Positions 7,372 to 16,283 of a stretch of DNA of 25,829 nt are shown piece after piece; the stretch's first letter is position 1; the number at the start of each line of letters is the position of its first letter. Under the pieces are notes generated by a model. The model did not search any database, was not told the origin of the DNA, and saw only the letters and a list, made by a program, of their open reading frames with translations. Source of the DNA: an uncultured Brachyspira sp. (GTDB lineage Bacteria > Spirochaetota > Brachyspiria > Brachyspirales > Brachyspiraceae). Location: assembly GCF_910588665.1 (NCBI RefSeq), contig NZ_CAJUPR010000016.1:1-25829 (forward strand). The letters are read 5' to 3'. The translations under genes were made by a program, and so were the position numbers.

Positions 7372-8841
7372 ATGCCGTCTAATAAAAAAAATGTACAAAA
7401 AAAGAAAAGTACTGCAGTAAAAACATTGCAATGGATAGGAGTATCTGCAGTTTCAATACTTTTGATAGTTTACTTTTTAGTTGTTGACACAAGAGGAGGT
7501 CAGAAAATTCCCGCAATAGGCTCAGTTAATGGAAAGCCGATATATTATACAAGTACAAGTCCTTACGGAATAGCTTTCAAGCAATTTGAAGAATATTATA
7601 AGCAATTAGGCATACAAATAAATAATGAAATGTATTCTTATATAGAAGATTTGGCATTTAGAAAAGCAGTTTCAGCAATATTGCTGGATAATTTAGCAAG
7701 AAAAAATATAAATGTAAGCGATAAATTCATAGTTGAAGCTATGAAAAATCAATTTGTAGAAACAAACGGAGTTTTTAATAAAATGGCTTATGAATCATTT
7801 ATTAAAAACTCTTCTCAATCCGATAAAATAAGAATAGAAAAAGATTTAACAGAATATATATTGGAAAAAACTATATCTTCAGAATTATTTAACTGTGTCA
7901 AATTAAATAATTTGGAAATGAAAAGAGAATATAAAAAAAATCTTACAAAAAAAGATATTGAAATGTTATATATAAGCGCTTCCGATATAGTAAAATCAAA
8001 TGAAATACAGACTTATGATTTAGAAAATTATTTTAATAATAATAAAACTAATTTTCTACAGGCAGATATTTCTTGGATAGTATTAGAAAGCGGAGGAGTT
8101 GCAGATAACTTATATAAAACTTTAAAAGATGATATAACTTTATTTGAAAAAAACGCTTTAGAAAAAAGCATTAATACAAATAATTATAAATTGGGATATC
8201 TCACCAGAATGCAGATGCCTTCCGAAGATTTTGCAAATAAAATTTTTTCAGATAAAAAAGGAAATAATTTACTGCAGCCTATATATGCAAACGGATATTA
8301 CTATATAGTATTGGTAAATGATATTAGAATACCTGAAAAATATACAGATGTTAATGCCGAAGTATTAAAAAGAGAATATCTTAATACAAATATGGATGCT
8401 ATGTTAGAAGCTGAAAAAACAAAACAAGCTGAAATACTAAAAGCTGCTGTTTCAGGAATCAATAATCTGCAGACATTAAATGGAAACGGATATATAAAAT
8501 ATTACAGACCTGCAAATCCCTTCTCATACAATCAAGGAGTATTGAATACATCTGAAGGAATTATTATACCCGATTCTTCCTCAGAAAGTTTTTATAATCA
8601 TGCCTTTGCTTTAGAAACTAATCAAATGAGCGGCGTTATAAAATTAGATAACGGAGTTGCAGTTATGAGATTAATATCTGAAGAAAAACCTAATATGGCT
8701 TCTTTTACGGCTTTAAATAATGCATCTAAAAATGCATTGATAAGAGAATTATCAAATCAGAGAATAAATTTAATTAGATCCCAATGGGAAGATAGCCATA
8801 TTGCAAGTTCAAGAGTAAAAAAATATGATATAAGATACTGA
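7372..8841 (+). CDS. SurA/PpiD-like membrane-anchored periplasmic chaperone
   Basis: A 489-residue protein with a Lys-rich cytoplasmic N-terminus, one membrane segment (about residues 18-38) and a long outside domain, the topology of PpiD. After the membrane anchor, residues 50-180 begin with SVNGKPIYY and continue through long helices. This is the pattern of the SurA N-terminal chaperone domain, where the inhibitor-like GS/VNG-x-I start is typical. The following region (about 215-320) has a weak parvulin-like look (LGYLTRMQMPSEDFANKIFS) but lacks a clear catalytic signature, so isomerase activity is doubtful. It probably helps fold secreted or outer-membrane proteins. AAGGA precedes the ATG by 8 nt. 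It has its own promoter and a terminator, so it is monocistronic. Confidence 0.7.
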   Translation: MPSNKKNVQKKKSTAVKTLQWIGVSAVSILLIVYFLVVDTRGGQKIPAIGSVNGKPIYYTSTSPYGIAFKQFEEYYKQLGIQINNEMYSYIEDLAFRKAVSAILLDNLARKNINVSDKFIVEAMKNQFVETNGVFNKMAYESFIKNSSQSDKIRIEKDLTEYILEKTISSELFNCVKLNNLEMKREYKKNLTKKDIEMLYISASDIVKSNEIQTYDLENYFNNNKTNFLQADISWIVLESGGVADNLYKTLKDDITLFEKNALEKSINTNNYKLGYLTRMQMPSEDFANKIFSDKKGNNLLQPIYANGYYYIVLVNDIRIPEKYTDVNAEVLKREYLNTNMDAMLEAEKTKQAEILKAAVSGINNLQTLNGNGYIKYYRPANPFSYNQGVLNTSEGIIIPDSSSESFYNHAFALETNQMSGVIKLDNGVAVMRLISEEKPNMASFTALNNASKNALIRELSNQRINLIRSQWEDSHIASSRVKKYDIRY

Positions 8842-8885
8842 TAATTATATTTTAAGATACTAATGTTGCAGAAAATAAACACTGA

Positions 8886-8926
8886 AATAAGATAGCGGTA
8901 CAATATGCCGATATCTTATTTTTTTT
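8886..8926 (+). terminator. Intrinsic terminator after the SurA-like gene
   Basis: The arms 8886-8894 and 8912-8920 pair over 9 bp, extended inward by C-G and G-C pairs, and are followed by a run of eight T (8919-8926). Confidence 0.85.
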
Positions 8927-8934
8927 ATAAAAAA

Positions 8935-9303
8935 CTATTTCTTAAAAATAAAAAATACTGCTAATATTAAAAATAAAAAGCCTATAAAATGATTTATTCT
9001 TAAAGTTTCAGTTTTAAAAAATACTACTGTAAAAATTGTAAATATAGTTAAAGTAATAACTTCCTGCATTACTTTAAGCTGCATAAGTGTAAAAGGTCCT
9101 CCGTTTCCTTGAAAACCTATTCTATTTGCAGGCACCTGAAAACAGTATTCAAATAATGCAATGCCCCAGCTGATTAATATAATTAAAGGAAGCGATAATT
9201 TTGCAAAACCTTTAAACCCGCTGAATTTTAAATGTCCGTACCAAGCCAATGTCATAAATGTATTTGACAATATAAGTAATACTATAGTTGCCGCAGATTT
9301 CAT
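8935..9303 (-). CDS. DMT-superfamily DUF486 membrane protein
   Basis: A small, very hydrophobic protein of 122 residues with four predicted membrane segments (about 4-22, 35-52, 73-95 and 103-120). The sequence ALFEYCFQVPANRIG followed by FTLMQLKVMQEV is the conserved core of the DUF486 family, a four-helix branch of the drug/metabolite transporter superfamily. The cargo is unknown. It may act as a dimer, as other four-helix DMT proteins do. AGGAG lies about 14 nt before the ATG, which is longer than ideal, but no better ATG, GTG or TTG start is visible. It lies downstream of ptsG on the same strand but is separated from it by a terminator and a palindromic element. Confidence 0.8.
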   Translation of the reverse strand: MKSAATIVLLILSNTFMTLAWYGHLKFSGFKGFAKLSLPLIILISWGIALFEYCFQVPANRIGFQGNGGPFTLMQLKVMQEVITLTIFTIFTVVFFKTETLRINHFIGFLFLILAVFFIFKK

Positions 9304-9368
9304 AATAATATTTTACTCTCCTATTTTTTATCATTAAAACAATTATATATTATAAATAATAATTTATC

Positions 9369-9482
9369 ATTATTGCTAATAAAAATTGTTCGCTTAAAGG
9401 TTCTGTCATTCTTACGAATGCCAGAAGCCCACAATTTTTATAATTTTTAAATACCATAGGTAAGTTTATCACCAGCAATAAT
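9369..9482. repeat. Nested palindromic element, REP-like
   Basis: Three nested inverted repeats share one centre. The inner stem is TTCTG/CATTC (9401-9411) with GAATG/CAGAA (9416-9426), 10 bp with one mismatch and a TTAC loop. The middle stem is AAAAATTGT (9381-9389) with ACAATTTTT (9431-9439). The outer stem is ATTATTGCT (9369-9377) with AGCAATAAT (9474-9482). No ORF fits. The inner part resembles the GTCATTC...GAATG-CAG palindromes dispersed in many bacterial genomes. Confidence 0.5.
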
Positions 9483-9495
9483 AAAAAACTTTACC

Positions 9496-9528
9496 AAAAA
9501 AGGAGACTTAAAAAATAATAAGTCTCCT
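9496..9528 (-). terminator. Intrinsic terminator of ptsG
   Basis: A perfect 10-bp stem pairs AGGAGACTTA at 9501-9510 with 9519-9528, followed on the minus strand by a T-run (A-run at 9496-9500). It lies 24 nt beyond the ptsG stop. Confidence 0.85.
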
Positions 9529-9551
9529 AAAAATAATTATTCGGCTGTATT

Positions 9552-11693
9552 TCAATTTTTTATTTCAATTAAATCTTCCCCAACATCCGCAGAACCTGAA
9601 GCTGAAATTATAATTTCTTTATAGTCGTCGCAATTAGTTACTATTACAGGAGTTAAAGTAGGATACCCTTCTTCTCTTATTTTTTCAACATTAAACTCTA
9701 ATAATAATTCTCCCTTTTTAACTTTCTGACCATCTTCTATATGAGATATAAAATGAGTACCGCCTAATTTTACAGTATCCATGCCCACATGAATAAGCAA
9801 TTCCACTCCCTTATCGGAAGTTAATCCTATAGCATGTTTGGTAGGGAAAGCGGTTTCTATTATTCCGTCAAAAGGAGCATATACTTTGCCTTCTTTAGGA
9901 TCAATAGCTATTCCTTTACCCATAGCCCCGCTTGAAAATGCTTCATCTTTAACACTTTCCAACTGCACAATAGTTCCTTTTATAGGTACATATACTTTAT
10001 CTGTAAAAATACCTGAACTTTCTTTTACATCTTCTTTCTTTTCTTCTTTTTTATTTTCTTTAGTTTTAACTTCCTTTACTGTTACAGATTCCTCATCATC
10101 GCTGATAGGATTTTGCAGATAATTTTCCAATCTTGATTTAATAACCGTAACCTTAGGTCCGTATATTACCTGTATGCCGTTGCCTTTCTTAATAATTCCA
10201 GCGGCTCCGCTTTGTTTTAATGTATCGTCAATAACTTTAGACGGATCAAAAACAGTTACACGAAGTCTTGTAGCACAGCAGTCAACATCGCTTATATTTT
10301 TCTTTCCGCCAAGACCCTCCGTTATTAAAGGGGCTTCCTCATACTGAGAATCGGCTGAAACCGAATTTTTAGCAGCTTCAACATCGGCTCTTCTGTATAA
10401 TTTAGGCTCTTCAGAATCTGACTCTCTTCCGGGCGTTTTCCAATCAAACTTTTTAATTAATGCGGAGAATAGTAAATAATAAATAAAGAAATAAACAGCG
10501 CCTACCACTGCAATCCATACCCAGTTAGTTTTTTCATTTCCCTGTATTATTCCGAAAAAGAGCAGATCTATTAAACCGCCTGAGAATGTCATACCTACAG
10601 TAACATTAAGTATATGCATAAGCATAAAAGATATGCCTGCAAGCACACAGTGAATAGCATAAAATACAGGCGCTACAAAAAGAAATGTAAACTCTATAGG
10701 TTCTGTAATACCTGTAAGAATTGCTGTAAGTGCGGCTGAGAAAAGCAAGGCTCCTACTACAGCTTTTTTCTCATGTCTTGAGGTTTTATACATTGCCAAA
10801 GCAGCTCCCGGCAAACCGAATATCATAAATGGAAATTTACCAGTCATAAATCTGGTGGCATCAACACTGAATGCAGTTGTATTAGGAGAACCCAATTGAG
10901 CAAAGAATATATTCTGTGCACCTTCAACCAATGTTCCGTCTATCATCATAGTACCGCCTAATGAAGTCTGCCATAAAGGAGTATAGAATACATGATGCAG
11001 ACCAAAAGGAATTAAAGCTCTTTCTATTATACCGTAAAATAAAGTGCCTACATAACCCGAACCCGCTATTAAATCTCCTAATTTATTCATCACAACCTGT
11101 ATAGGGGGCCATATATAATACATTGCTATGCCTACAGCTAAAAATACTACTGAAGATATTATAGGTATAAATCTAGTACCTCCGAAAAATGATAATACCT
11201 GCGGAAGCTCTATTGTATAATACTTATTATGCAAAGCCGCAACTCCAAGCCCAACTATAATACCTCCGAATACACCCATTTGAAGAGATAATATGCCTAC
11301 AACATTGGCAGTGGATCCCGCCAAAAGTTTTTCAGTTCCGCCCATAACTTGTATCATTTTACCTATAGATGCATGCATTACAAAAAACGCTATAGCACCA
11401 GATAAAGCAGCAACTTCTTTTTCCTTTTTTGCCATACCTATAGCCACACTCATAGCAAATATAATAGGCAGATTTCCGAATATAATACTTCCTGCTTCGC
11501 TTAATACGGATAATATATCATAAGTAATAGTACCGGGACCTAAAATACCCATTAAATTATAGGCTTCAAGCATTGTAGTATTAGTAAGCGAACTTCCTAT
11601 TCCTAAAAACAAACCCGCCACAGGAAGCACGGCTATAGGAAGCATAAAAGATCTTCCGACCCTTTGCAATATACCGAAAATTTTATCTTTCAT
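9552..11693 (-). CDS. ptsG: PTS transporter EIICBA, glucose/glucosamine family
   Basis: Imports and phosphorylates a hexose, using phosphate passed from HPr. The order is C-B-A in one 713-residue chain. EIIC (about 1-410) begins with LPIAVLPVAGLFLGIGS, contains ERALIPFGLHHVFYTP and the GITEPIEFTFLF signature, and ends KTPGRE. EIIB (about 450-530) has DCCATRLRV with the phosphorylated cysteine at C473. A charged Lys/Glu linker leads to EIIA (about 565-700), whose active-site histidines are H620 (KHAIGL) and H635 (LLIHVGMDTV). GGAG lies 8 nt before the ATG. The upstream region has a promoter and a strong leader hairpin. Glucose is the best guess for the substrate; N-acetylglucosamine (NagE-like) is the main alternative because both share this architecture. 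Confidence 0.85.
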   Translation of the reverse strand: MKDKIFGILQRVGRSFMLPIAVLPVAGLFLGIGSSLTNTTMLEAYNLMGILGPGTITYDILSVLSEAGSIIFGNLPIIFAMSVAIGMAKKEKEVAALSGAIAFFVMHASIGKMIQVMGGTEKLLAGSTANVVGILSLQMGVFGGIIVGLGVAALHNKYYTIELPQVLSFFGGTRFIPIISSVVFLAVGIAMYYIWPPIQVVMNKLGDLIAGSGYVGTLFYGIIERALIPFGLHHVFYTPLWQTSLGGTMMIDGTLVEGAQNIFFAQLGSPNTTAFSVDATRFMTGKFPFMIFGLPGAALAMYKTSRHEKKAVVGALLFSAALTAILTGITEPIEFTFLFVAPVFYAIHCVLAGISFMLMHILNVTVGMTFSGGLIDLLFFGIIQGNEKTNWVWIAVVGAVYFFIYYLLFSALIKKFDWKTPGRESDSEEPKLYRRADVEAAKNSVSADSQYEEAPLITEGLGGKKNISDVDCCATRLRVTVFDPSKVIDDTLKQSGAAGIIKKGNGIQVIYGPKVTVIKSRLENYLQNPISDDEESVTVKEVKTKENKKEEKKEDVKESSGIFTDKVYVPIKGTIVQLESVKDEAFSSGAMGKGIAIDPKEGKVYAPFDGIIETAFPTKHAIGLTSDKGVELLIHVGMDTVKLGGTHFISHIEDGQKVKKGELLLEFNVEKIREEGYPTLTPVIVTNCDDYKEIIISASGSADVGEDLIEIKN

Positions 11694-11727
11694 ATAAAGA
11701 ACTCCAAATTATGAATATTAAAGATAT

Positions 11728-11778
11728 GAACTTAGTAAAATATTATGTATGCTTATACCGCATATATAATATCAGTTC
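11728..11778 (-). promoter_or_regulatory. Structured leader hairpin of ptsG
   Basis: A 13-bp stem pairs 11740-11752 with 11760-11772 (one G-U pair, 7-nt loop TTATACC), closed by an outer 5-bp stem GAACT (11728-11732) with AGTTC (11774-11778). It would form right at the 5' end of the transcript. It could be an antiterminator-protein target or an mRNA-stabilising stem; no terminator partner is obvious. Confidence 0.45.
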
Positions 11779-11782
11779 TTAT

Positions 11783-11810
11783 ATATTAAGTATAATAATT
11801 TTTTCAGCAA
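11783..11810 (-). promoter_or_regulatory. Probable promoter for ptsG
   Basis: On the minus strand TTGCTG (11810-11805) and TAATAT (11788-11783) are separated by 16 nt. Transcription would start just before the leader hairpin. Confidence 0.5.
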
Positions 11811-11883
11811 TTGCATATATTTTTTAAAATTAATTTTATAAAGTTTTTTATAATTTATAGTTAAATTTTATATAATTATTAAT

Positions 11884-12768
11884 TTAGAATAAACTGGGTT
11901 CTTCTATTTTACCTATGTTTTTTGTATTAAAAATATTTTCGGTTTTACAAGATATATTATATTTTTCTTCCAATGCTTTTATTTTTGAGCTAAGTTTTTT
12001 TCGGTATTCATCTTTAAGAAGTCCGTCAGAGCCGTAAATATAAAGATATTTTTTATAATAAACGCAGAAATTCTCTCTTATAAAATTTAAATATATTTTT
12101 CTGCATTCGCCTTTTAATTTAAGAACATCGCAGATACAGCAATCTATATTGTATTCTTTAACTTTTTTAAAAATATCTTCTAATTTGTCCTCTGTTATAA
12201 AAGGCATTACAGGCATAGTATGAACTGCTGTTATTGCTTTAGTTTTTTTAAACTCTCTAAGAATATTAAATCTTCTTAAAGGACTTACTGCATTGGGCTC
12301 TGTAATAGAAGATAATTTTTCATCTAAAGATGTTATAGTTACAGCTATTCTTACAGAAGATATTCTTGAAAGCTCATCTATCAAATCAAAATCTCTTAAT
12401 ATTAAATCGCTTTTTGTGGATATATTCATAGGAGTTTTATATTTTATAAGAAGCTTTAAAATATCTCTCATTAATTTATAATCTCTTTCAGCCTCTTGAT
12501 AATTATCTGTAACACTTCCTAGATTAATAATATCTCTGCTCCAATTTTTAGAAGATAATTCTTTTTCCAATACTTCTGCAATATTTTTCTTTACAAATAT
12601 TTCTCCGAAAAAGTCTTTTGAATTAATATATTTATGAGAATAAACTGCAAAGCAATAATAGCATTTATGCATACAGCCTCTGTATATATTCAAATCATAG
12701 CAAAATCCATATTCATTATTTACCCTATTTAATGCCGATTTACAGTTAATTTCTCTGTATTTAATCAT
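11884..12768 (-). CDS. Radical SAM protein, spore photoproduct lyase-like family
   Basis: A 294-residue cytoplasmic enzyme with the [4Fe-4S]/S-adenosylmethionine signature C32-x3-C36-x2-C39 in the context YRGCMHKCYYCFAVY. It continues with LGSVTDNYQEAE, NISTKSDLILRD, VRIAVTITSLDE and ITEPNAVSPLRR. These segments match the Rv2578c/SplB-like group of radical SAM proteins, which are found widely in non-spore-formers and whose substrate is not settled. The C-terminus lacks further cysteine clusters of the SPASM type. It is unlikely to be a true spore photoproduct lyase here because nothing suggests a spore-former. It stands alone between ptsG and the efflux cluster. The ribosome binding site is weak. 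Confidence 0.75.
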   Translation of the reverse strand: MIKYREINCKSALNRVNNEYGFCYDLNIYRGCMHKCYYCFAVYSHKYINSKDFFGEIFVKKNIAEVLEKELSSKNWSRDIINLGSVTDNYQEAERDYKLMRDILKLLIKYKTPMNISTKSDLILRDFDLIDELSRISSVRIAVTITSLDEKLSSITEPNAVSPLRRFNILREFKKTKAITAVHTMPVMPFITEDKLEDIFKKVKEYNIDCCICDVLKLKGECRKIYLNFIRENFCVYYKKYLYIYGSDGLLKDEYRKKLSSKIKALEEKYNISCKTENIFNTKNIGKIEEPSLF

Positions 12769-12867
12769 TTATATTTATATCCGTACTAATATTGTATTAA
12801 TATATAATACTATATATTAATATTTTTATCAATATACTGCATATTTTAATATTATTATAGAATAACA

Positions 12868-12908
12868 AAGAAGCTAATAGAAAATTTTTATTTTTCTATT
12901 AACTTCTT
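12868..12908 (-). terminator. Terminator of the efflux operon
   Basis: The stem pairs 12868-12884 with 12892-12908 (16 of 17 positions) around a 7-nt loop. On the minus strand it is followed by TTTGTTATT, an imperfect U-rich tail, 29 nt after the RND stop. Confidence 0.7.
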
Positions 12909-12936
12909 AAAATATATTATTAAGTACAAGTTATGA

Positions 12937-15900
12937 TTAATTTATAGTAGTGGTTATAGTGCTTGTAATTTCCTCCGAAGGATTTCTTGTAGAAGAGATT
13001 TTTATCAATTTTAAGTCAAACATAACCATGAACATACAAGGCAGAAATATGAGAGTAAGAAGCGAAGCAAATAAAAGTCCGTAAGCTAATGCCATAACTA
13101 TAGGTATAATAATATCGGCTCTTCCTCCTATACCGTAAACTGTAGGCAAAAGTCCCACAACTGTAGTAACGGTAGTTAAAAATACGGGACGAAGACGCTG
13201 TTTAGCACCATCAACAATAGCTTTAGCAACTCCTTTTTTACCGCCTTCCACTCCTTCATCTATGATTTTATTAATCAAATCAACAAGTATAATACCGTTA
13301 TTTACAACAACACCAGCCAAACCAATAATACCGATAACACCCATAAATGATAAAGGCATTCTGTGAATGGCAAATCCCAGCAATACTCCTATCAAGCCAA
13401 ACGGTATAATTATCATTATCATAATAGGCTGTATAAATCTGTTGAGCTGCAGTAATAATACTATATACACAAATATAAATGCCATAGCAAAACTGAATGC
13501 TAATTGTTTTAAAGCTTTAACAGTCTCTTTAGCCTCGCCGCCGAACTCCAATTTCAGCCCTCTGTATTCTTTAGCAAAATCCTTATATTTTTCTCTAACG
13601 GCATTCATAACCTGCTGAGAAGTATTTTTCCCATATTCTATTCCTGCAGTGATAGTTATAGTTCTTTCTCCGTTATAATGCTTCAATGTAGAAAGTCCTG
13701 CAGCTTTTTCCACTGAGGCAAGATTTTTAAGATATATTAATCTTCTCTGAGAGTTAGGTATTAAAAGATCATTTAAGTATTTTATATCATAAGTATATTT
13801 ATCATCAAATACAACTCTGAAGTCTAATTTATTTTCAAGCTCCTGTATATATGTGGCTTCAGTACCATAATATGCTGTTCTCACTTCATTTGCAACATTT
13901 GCCACACTAACCCCAAGCTCGGCTATTTTATCATAATCAAGCATAACTCTTAATTCTTCTTTACCTACTTTATCATCATCATCAATATTGATAACACCCG
14001 GAACTGAGGCTAAAAAAGATTTTATATCATCTTTAGCTTTTTTGGCAAGCTCCGTATTGTTTCCTACAATTTTAATATCAACTGGATCTCCCGGATCAAC
14101 GCTTCCTTTTGTATTAATAGTAAATATAGGAACTGTCTGCCTTATATCTGTTTTATCTATTTCCATGTTTATTAAAGAAACAATTTCATCAGCAGTTCTG
14201 GCTCTTTCAGCCGCAGGAACTAAATAAACCATTATGCCTGCTAAACTTCCTTTTTCTTCAGAAACCATTTCTTTATCAACCTGCTTGCCTACAAGGGAGT
14301 ATAATGCTATAAGCTCTTCAGGTTTTACAACATTTGCAACTGCATCCTCTATTTTTTCTATATGTTCGGTTGTAACTTCTTTAGTTGTACCTGTAGGCAT
14401 TTCTATATTAATAACTATGGTGTCGGCGCTTGTATCATATATAAGCACGAAATTCTTGAAGCTGTTCTGCGCTAAGAATATCGAAGCTACAAACATAAGC
14501 ACAAAGAAACCTATAACTATATATCTTACTTTTATTAATCTCTCTAATATTACACCAAAAGGTATTTTCATTTTATTGAATAGAGCATCTTTATCAAAAT
14601 CAAGAGGATTTTTAAATCTTCTTTTCTTTTTAGGTTTATATGATTTATATTTATCCTCATTGTCCTGCAATTGATTAGGCAAAATCAAAGTAGCCTGAAG
14701 CATACTTACAACAAGAGTAAATATAACTATTTTTGGAAAAATGTTTAATATCTTACCCATTATACCGCTGATTGTAAGCATAGGAAAAAATGCGGCAACT
14801 GTTGTAAGAGTGGATGCAACCATAGGCATTACAACATCGCTTACGGCTAATCTTGTGGCTTCAAGTCCTTTATATCCAGCCTGCTTAAAGTTAAATATGT
14901 TCTCGGATACTACAATTGAGTTATCCACTATCATACCTAAAACAGTAATAATAGCGGCTAATGACATAGTATTAAATGTAATTCCTGTAACCTGCATATA
15001 TATAAAACATGAAAACATAGTAAGAATCATACCTAAGCTTGTAAACATAGCACTTTTGAAATCTAAAAATATAATTAATGTTAAAAATATTATAATAAAT
15101 CCTTGTACAAGGTTTGAAGTTACAATACTTAAAAGAGATTTAATAGTTCTTGATCTGTCTCCCATAACGGAAACCTGTATATTTTCAGGTATTATATCGG
15201 CATTCTCGGTTAAATATTGGTTTACAGTATCTATAGTTTTAATAATATCGGCATTTGCATTTTTTACAACCGATAATGAATATCCCTGCTCTCTATTAAC
15301 TCTCATAAATACTGTTTTATCTTCAAATCCTGCTTGAACACGGGCTATATCATCAATTCTTACTCTCTGCCCATTAAAAGTAGAGCGTATAATAACATTG
15401 CTTGCTTCCATAGGATTTTGGAATTCTCCGTAAGTAACAACTGTCTGTTCTTTTCCGAGAGATTCTATATCACCGCCTGTAGCTCTTACATTTCTTATGC
15501 TTAAAGAATTAACAACATCGCTTAAGGCAATATAATTTTCCTGCATTTTTATAGGGTCTACATATATTTTTATTTCAGGATCTGTTCTTCCGTCTATTCT
15601 TATTTCGGATACTCCTTCAAGTCTTATAAGCTCATTTTCAAGTTTTTTGCTGAAATCAAATAACTCTCTTTCATCTCCTTGCATGCCTTCTTTGAAATGC
15701 ACCGCTAAAGTATATACGTCCATTTTATTAGGATTTAAATCATATGTGGTAACTTCCTCAACATCGGCAGAAATATCAGGAACATTCTGCATTTGCCTGA
15801 ATATTTCATCTTTAACAGGCTGTCTGTTAGGTATAGTCTCATCTAATTTTACTATAATAATAGCTGCATTTTCTATTATTGTAGTGCTGTATTCATCTAT

Positions 15901-16131
15901 ACCTGATATACCCTGTAATTCTTCTTCTATAGGTATTACGGCATTCTGCTCAACATCAAGAGGAGTAGCGCCAGGATATATAACGGATATTAACATCATA
16001 TCTAAATCGGTAGACGGGAATGACTCTTTTTGTAAATTGAAATAATAATAACCGCCCACAAATAATATTGCCATTACTATTATATTTACAAGCATAGTTT
16101 TTTTTGCAAAAAATACTATAATTCTTTCCAT
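12937..16131 (-). CDS. RND-family efflux pump permease (AcrB-type)
   Basis: A proton-driven inner-membrane exporter, 1064 residues, normal for the family. It has the duplicated RND layout: a first membrane helix at about 12-30, a periplasmic porter domain containing PGATPLDVEQNAVIPIEEEL, a six-helix block, a second large loop and a final six-helix block. In TM4 the GMIVDNSIVVSENI segment holds D403 followed by Asn404 where AcrB has Asp-Asp. TM10 has VVVNNGIILVD instead of the AcrB Lys, so it belongs to the branch with a simplified proton relay. AGGAG lies 13 nt before the ATG, rather far. It is the last gene of the cluster, 152 nt after the TolC-like gene; no recognisable gene or good promoter lies in that gap. 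No membrane-fusion protein gene is present. The substrate cannot be predicted. Confidence 0.9.
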   Translation of the reverse strand: MERIIVFFAKKTMLVNIIVMAILFVGGYYYFNLQKESFPSTDLDMMLISVIYPGATPLDVEQNAVIPIEEELQGISGIDEYSTTIIENAAIIIVKLDETIPNRQPVKDEIFRQMQNVPDISADVEEVTTYDLNPNKMDVYTLAVHFKEGMQGDERELFDFSKKLENELIRLEGVSEIRIDGRTDPEIKIYVDPIKMQENYIALSDVVNSLSIRNVRATGGDIESLGKEQTVVTYGEFQNPMEASNVIIRSTFNGQRVRIDDIARVQAGFEDKTVFMRVNREQGYSLSVVKNANADIIKTIDTVNQYLTENADIIPENIQVSVMGDRSRTIKSLLSIVTSNLVQGFIIIFLTLIIFLDFKSAMFTSLGMILTMFSCFIYMQVTGITFNTMSLAAIITVLGMIVDNSIVVSENIFNFKQAGYKGLEATRLAVSDVVMPMVASTLTTVAAFFPMLTISGIMGKILNIFPKIVIFTLVVSMLQATLILPNQLQDNEDKYKSYKPKKKRRFKNPLDFDKDALFNKMKIPFGVILERLIKVRYIVIGFFVLMFVASIFLAQNSFKNFVLIYDTSADTIVINIEMPTGTTKEVTTEHIEKIEDAVANVVKPEELIALYSLVGKQVDKEMVSEEKGSLAGIMVYLVPAAERARTADEIVSLINMEIDKTDIRQTVPIFTINTKGSVDPGDPVDIKIVGNNTELAKKAKDDIKSFLASVPGVINIDDDDKVGKEELRVMLDYDKIAELGVSVANVANEVRTAYYGTEATYIQELENKLDFRVVFDDKYTYDIKYLNDLLIPNSQRRLIYLKNLASVEKAAGLSTLKHYNGERTITITAGIEYGKNTSQQVMNAVREKYKDFAKEYRGLKLEFGGEAKETVKALKQLAFSFAMAFIFVYIVLLLQLNRFIQPIMIMIIIPFGLIGVLLGFAIHRMPLSFMGVIGIIGLAGVVVNNGIILVDLINKIIDEGVEGGKKGVAKAIVDGAKQRLRPVFLTTVTTVVGLLPTVYGIGGRADIIIPIVMALAYGLLFASLLTLIFLPCMFMVMFDLKLIKISSTRNPSEEITSTITTTIN

Positions 16132-16283
16132 AATACTGCTAAATCTCCTATTTTTTATTCATATATTATGTTTGTGTTAAACTAAAAACTAACTATATTG
16201 CACAAATGTTAATTTAAAAAATTGATATTCATACAATTTTATATACTTTCTTCCAAGTATTTATGAAAACTGCATAAATTTAA

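Noticed and set aside
11884..12768. True DNA-repair spore photoproduct lyase
   Set aside because: Nothing in the window suggests a spore-former and the family includes many non-lyase radical SAM proteins, so only the broader family is called.
13367..16045. Several plus-strand open frames opposite the RND gene
   Set aside because: Shadows of the long minus-strand pump gene; compositions and lack of ribosome binding sites show they are not genes.
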